Below are positions 61,731 through 64,000 of a stretch of 64,000 bases of DNA, in pieces. Every line of letters begins with the position of its first letter. Within the stretch, counting starts at the first letter, position 1. The stretch is taken from positions 3,224,001-3,288,000 of the forward strand of contig NZ_RAPS01000001.1 in NCBI RefSeq assembly GCF_003610255.1, given 5' to 3'. The stretch is from Streptomyces sp. TLI_171. GTDB taxonomy: Bacteria; Actinomycetota; Actinomycetes; Streptomycetales; Streptomycetaceae. Position numbers and translations under genes: made by a program. Below the pieces are notes generated by a model. It worked only from the letters and a program-made list of their open reading frames with translations. It was not told where the DNA came from and made no database searches.

Positions 61731-63467
61731 CTACTCCTTGGTTTCCGGGTCGGTCGGGGCGGCAGCGGCCGGGGAGTCGGCTGCGGCAGGTACGTCGTCG
61801 GGGGCGTGGACTTCGGACGGGTCGTCGACGGCCGGGGCGTCGTCCTGGAGTTGGACGGCGATCTCGGCCAGTTCCTCCGCGGTGCGGGGGGACTCGCTGC
61901 GGCCCAGGCCCGCCAGCTCGACCAGGGTGCGGCCGTCGGCGCCGGCGGTGGCCCGCACCCAGATCCGGCGGCGCTGGACGAACAGCGAGCCGATCAGGCC
62001 GAGGATCGCGGCGACCGCGCCGACCAGCGCGACCGAGTTGCCGGGGCGGTGCGAGATGGTGAAGTTGGCCCACTGCTGGTAGCCGTCGAAGGTGACGGTG
62101 CCGTAGCCGTCCGGCAGCTCCCAGCCCTCGCCGACCTTGAGGATCGCCTTGGCGGGCTCGCCGTTGACCTGCAGCTTGGTCATCGCCTTGTCGTCGAGCT
62201 CGTAGACGTTCTGCGGCAGCCCGCTGTCCGTGCGCAGGTCGCCGACGTAGGCGTTGATCACCAGCTTCGGGTCGGCGGGGGCAGGGAAGACCGAGATCGG
62301 GCCGGTGTGCGTGAAGTCCGACGCGGCGGTGGGCAGGAAGAAGCCCTGGAAGGCCATCTGGGTCTTCTCGCCGTTCGGGCCGGTGCCGTAGTCGTTGACC
62401 TTGACCACGCCGAACGAGGTCACGTTGGAGTCCCGGGGCAGGAACGGCGTCGGGCCGCGGTAGACGATCTCATTCTCGGCGTTCCGGACGGTGACCACCG
62501 GGGCGAAGCCGTGCGCGGTCAGGAAGACCTTGGAACCGCCCACCTCCAGCGGGTGGTTGACCTCGATCCTGGCGTTCTTCAGCTTGCTGGAGTCGGTGCC
62601 GTCCCAGTACCGGACGTTGGCGACGAACTCCTTGGCGGTGCCGGCCGCCGGGCCCTCGGTCTGGTACTCGGCGGTGAAGCCGTCCAGCTTGAAGCCGAAG
62701 GCGTCCAGGTCGTCGACGCCGTAGAACTGCGAGCCGGTGAAGTCGTCCAGCTGGGTGGTGGTGTTGGAGTAGCCCTGGCCCTCCAGCACCAGCTTGGTGC
62801 CGGAGCCGCTGGCCAGCCCGGCCCAGGCGACGCCGATCAGCAGGGCGAACAGCGCGAAGTGGAACAGCAGGTTACCGACCTCGCGCAGGTAGCCCTTCTC
62901 GGCGGCCACCGAGCCGGAGCCCGCCGCGGCCCGGAAGCCGCGCGCGGCCAGCAGCCGGTGCGCGGCCGCGTTGACGGTCTCGGCGTCGGCGTCGGTGCGC
63001 CAGGCGGCGTAGACCGGCATCCGGGTCAGGTTGCGCGGGGCGGCCGGCGGCCGGGCCCGCAGCACGCCGACGAACTGCCAGGTGCGCGGCAGGATGCAGC
63101 CGGCCAGCGAGAGGAACAGCAGGCTGTAGATCGCCTTGAACCACACCGAGCTGTAGACGTCGAAGAGTTGCAGGTTCTCGTAGAGCTGGGCGACGCCCTT
63201 GTGGGCGTTCTTCCACTCGGCGACCTTGAAGGAGTTGGTGCTGTTCTGCGGCACCAGCGAGCCGGGGATCGCCGCCAGCGAGAGCAGGAACAGCAGCAGC
63301 AGCGCGACCCGCATCGAGGTGAGCTGCCGCCAGCACCAGCGCAGCCAGCCGACCACGCCTATGCCGGCCGGAACGGCGTCGCTCTCCTCGGGCGCGGTGC
63401 TGAGCCGCTCGACGTCGGGTTCGTCCGCGGCGTCGGCCGGCTGGGGGCTGGTCTTGGTGTCGCTCAC
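61731..63467 (-). CDS. resB: System II cytochrome c biogenesis protein ResB
   Basis: 578 residues from GTG 63467; the frame continues upstream without a plausible start. N-terminal membrane helices including LTSMRVALLLLFLLSLAAIPGS, a large outside domain (about 245-490), a final helix LVGAVAAILGLIGSLFV and a Pro/Asp-rich tail. Family length is usual. It forms the heme transfer complex with CcsB, three bases downstream. Confidence 0.93.
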   Translation of the reverse strand: MSDTKTSPQPADAADEPDVERLSTAPEESDAVPAGIGVVGWLRWCWRQLTSMRVALLLLFLLSLAAIPGSLVPQNSTNSFKVAEWKNAHKGVAQLYENLQLFDVYSSVWFKAIYSLLFLSLAGCILPRTWQFVGVLRARPPAAPRNLTRMPVYAAWRTDADAETVNAAAHRLLAARGFRAAAGSGSVAAEKGYLREVGNLLFHFALFALLIGVAWAGLASGSGTKLVLEGQGYSNTTTQLDDFTGSQFYGVDDLDAFGFKLDGFTAEYQTEGPAAGTAKEFVANVRYWDGTDSSKLKNARIEVNHPLEVGGSKVFLTAHGFAPVVTVRNAENEIVYRGPTPFLPRDSNVTSFGVVKVNDYGTGPNGEKTQMAFQGFFLPTAASDFTHTGPISVFPAPADPKLVINAYVGDLRTDSGLPQNVYELDDKAMTKLQVNGEPAKAILKVGEGWELPDGYGTVTFDGYQQWANFTISHRPGNSVALVGAVAAILGLIGSLFVQRRRIWVRATAGADGRTLVELAGLGRSESPRTAEELAEIAVQLQDDAPAVDDPSEVHAPDDVPAAADSPAAAAPTDPETKE

Positions 63468-63469
63468 GG

Positions 63470-64000
63470 TCAGATTCCGATCGAGAAGTTCTGGGTGAGG
63501 TACTGGAGGTGGTTGACCAGCGCGTCCCACACCCCCGTCACCAGCGCGAGGCCGACGGCGACGAGCATGCCCCCGCCGATCCGCATCACCCACTGGTAGT
63601 GCTGCTTGACCCAGCCGAAGGCGCCCAGCGCCTTGCGGAAGGCCAGCGCGGCCAGGACGAACGGTACGCCGAGGCCGAGGCAGTAGGCGGTCATCAGCAG
63701 CGCGCCGCGTCCCGCGTCGGCCTCGTTGGCGGACAGCGAGGTGATCGCCGCCATGGTCGGGCCCAGGCAGGGCGTCCAGCCGACGCCGAAGACCAGGCCC
63801 AGCAGCGGTGCGCCGGCCAGGCCGATCGCCGGGCGGCGGTGGCTGCGCAGCTCGCGCATGGTGAAGCCGGGCAGCAGGCCCATGAAGGCCAGGCCCATCA
63901 GGACGGTGACCACGCCCATCACCGCCGAGACGGTGCGCTTGTGGTCGAGCAGGGTCTGGCCGGCGAAGCCGAACAGCGCCCCGCCGGAGATGAACACGGC
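63470..64000 (-). CDS. ccdA: CcdA thiol-disulfide interchange protein, 5' end outside the window
   Basis: Partial. The visible part runs from a membrane helix to the C terminus SIGI. GWTPCLGPT contains the second redox Cys of CcdA/DsbD membrane domains, which carry reducing equivalents to the apocytochrome. It is coupled to resB by two bases. The first cysteine motif lies beyond the window edge. Confidence 0.92.
   Translation of the reverse strand, partial: AVFISGGALFGFAGQTLLDHKRTVSAVMGVVTVLMGLAFMGLLPGFTMRELRSHRRPAIGLAGAPLLGLVFGVGWTPCLGPTMAAITSLSANEADAGRGALLMTAYCLGLGVPFVLAALAFRKALGAFGWVKQHYQWVMRIGGGMLVAVGLALVTGVWDALVNHLQYLTQNFSIGI

Overview
The window is about 73% G+C DNA from a streptomycete-type actinomycete (Streptomyces or Kitasatospora). 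The codon use, the GTG/TTG starts, the futalosine menaquinone genes, the acyl-CoA carboxylase beta/epsilon pair and the system II cytochrome c genes all fit that group. The left end of the window cuts through a conjugation gene and the right end cuts through ccdA.

Positions 1 to about 11,609 are the right-hand part of an actinomycete integrative and conjugative element (AICE), integrated at the 3' end of an intact tRNA-Tyr(GTA) gene (11,610-11,690, minus strand). It carries an FtsK/TraB-type DNA translocase, small orfs, an SSB, a cytosine C5 methyltransferase, a short beta-clamp-like protein, a prim-pol primase-polymerase, a RepA-like AAA ATPase, a small excisionase and a tyrosine integrase next to the tRNA. 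Two clusters of short repeats stand out: CCTGACG just after the translocase gene (candidate transfer locus) and CTGTCCGG between the ATPase and excisionase genes (candidate origin or operator). From memory, the integration site matches the SLP1 element of S. coelicolor, next to the yajQ-like gene.

Positions 11,700-43,640 are chromosomal core and near-core. After YajQ, Mug, a kinase-fold phosphotransferase and small membrane proteins come an orphan cytochrome oxidase subunit I, HtpX, and a ten-gene nuoABCHIJKLMN operon that lacks nuoD, E, F and G. Then come an orphan histidine kinase, an HtrA-like lipoprotein protease, a GalE-type epimerase, a Ser/Thr kinase with a PQQ-type propeller, a TetR regulator, FabH, an L,D-transpeptidase, MqnE, a threonine dehydratase, an AsnC regulator, a UbiX-like protein divergent from a cyclase-family hydrolase, a MOSC protein and a VOC protein.

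Positions 43,850-50,471 form one regulated module: a GntR regulator, a two-cluster ferredoxin, an ABC importer (binding lipoprotein with an apparent NosL-like tail, permease, ATPase) and a large AprA/fumarate-reductase-like flavoprotein with a HEAT-repeat tail. It looks like uptake plus redox conversion of an unidentified small molecule. Its 3' end meets, across a perfect 123-bp tandem duplication, a convergent two-gene RNA-repair operon (50,598-54,955). That operon encodes an RNA ligase/polynucleotide kinase and an 887-residue protein whose domains appear to be MJ1316, endonuclease/exonuclease/phosphatase, 2H phosphodiesterase and nucleotidyltransferase. This operon is the most striking system here.

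Positions 55,014-64,000 hold mqnP and a UbiD-family decarboxylase (menaquinone), a small membrane protein, acyl-CoA carboxylase beta and epsilon subunits, a small unknown protein, and the ccsB-resB-ccdA cytochrome c biogenesis genes.
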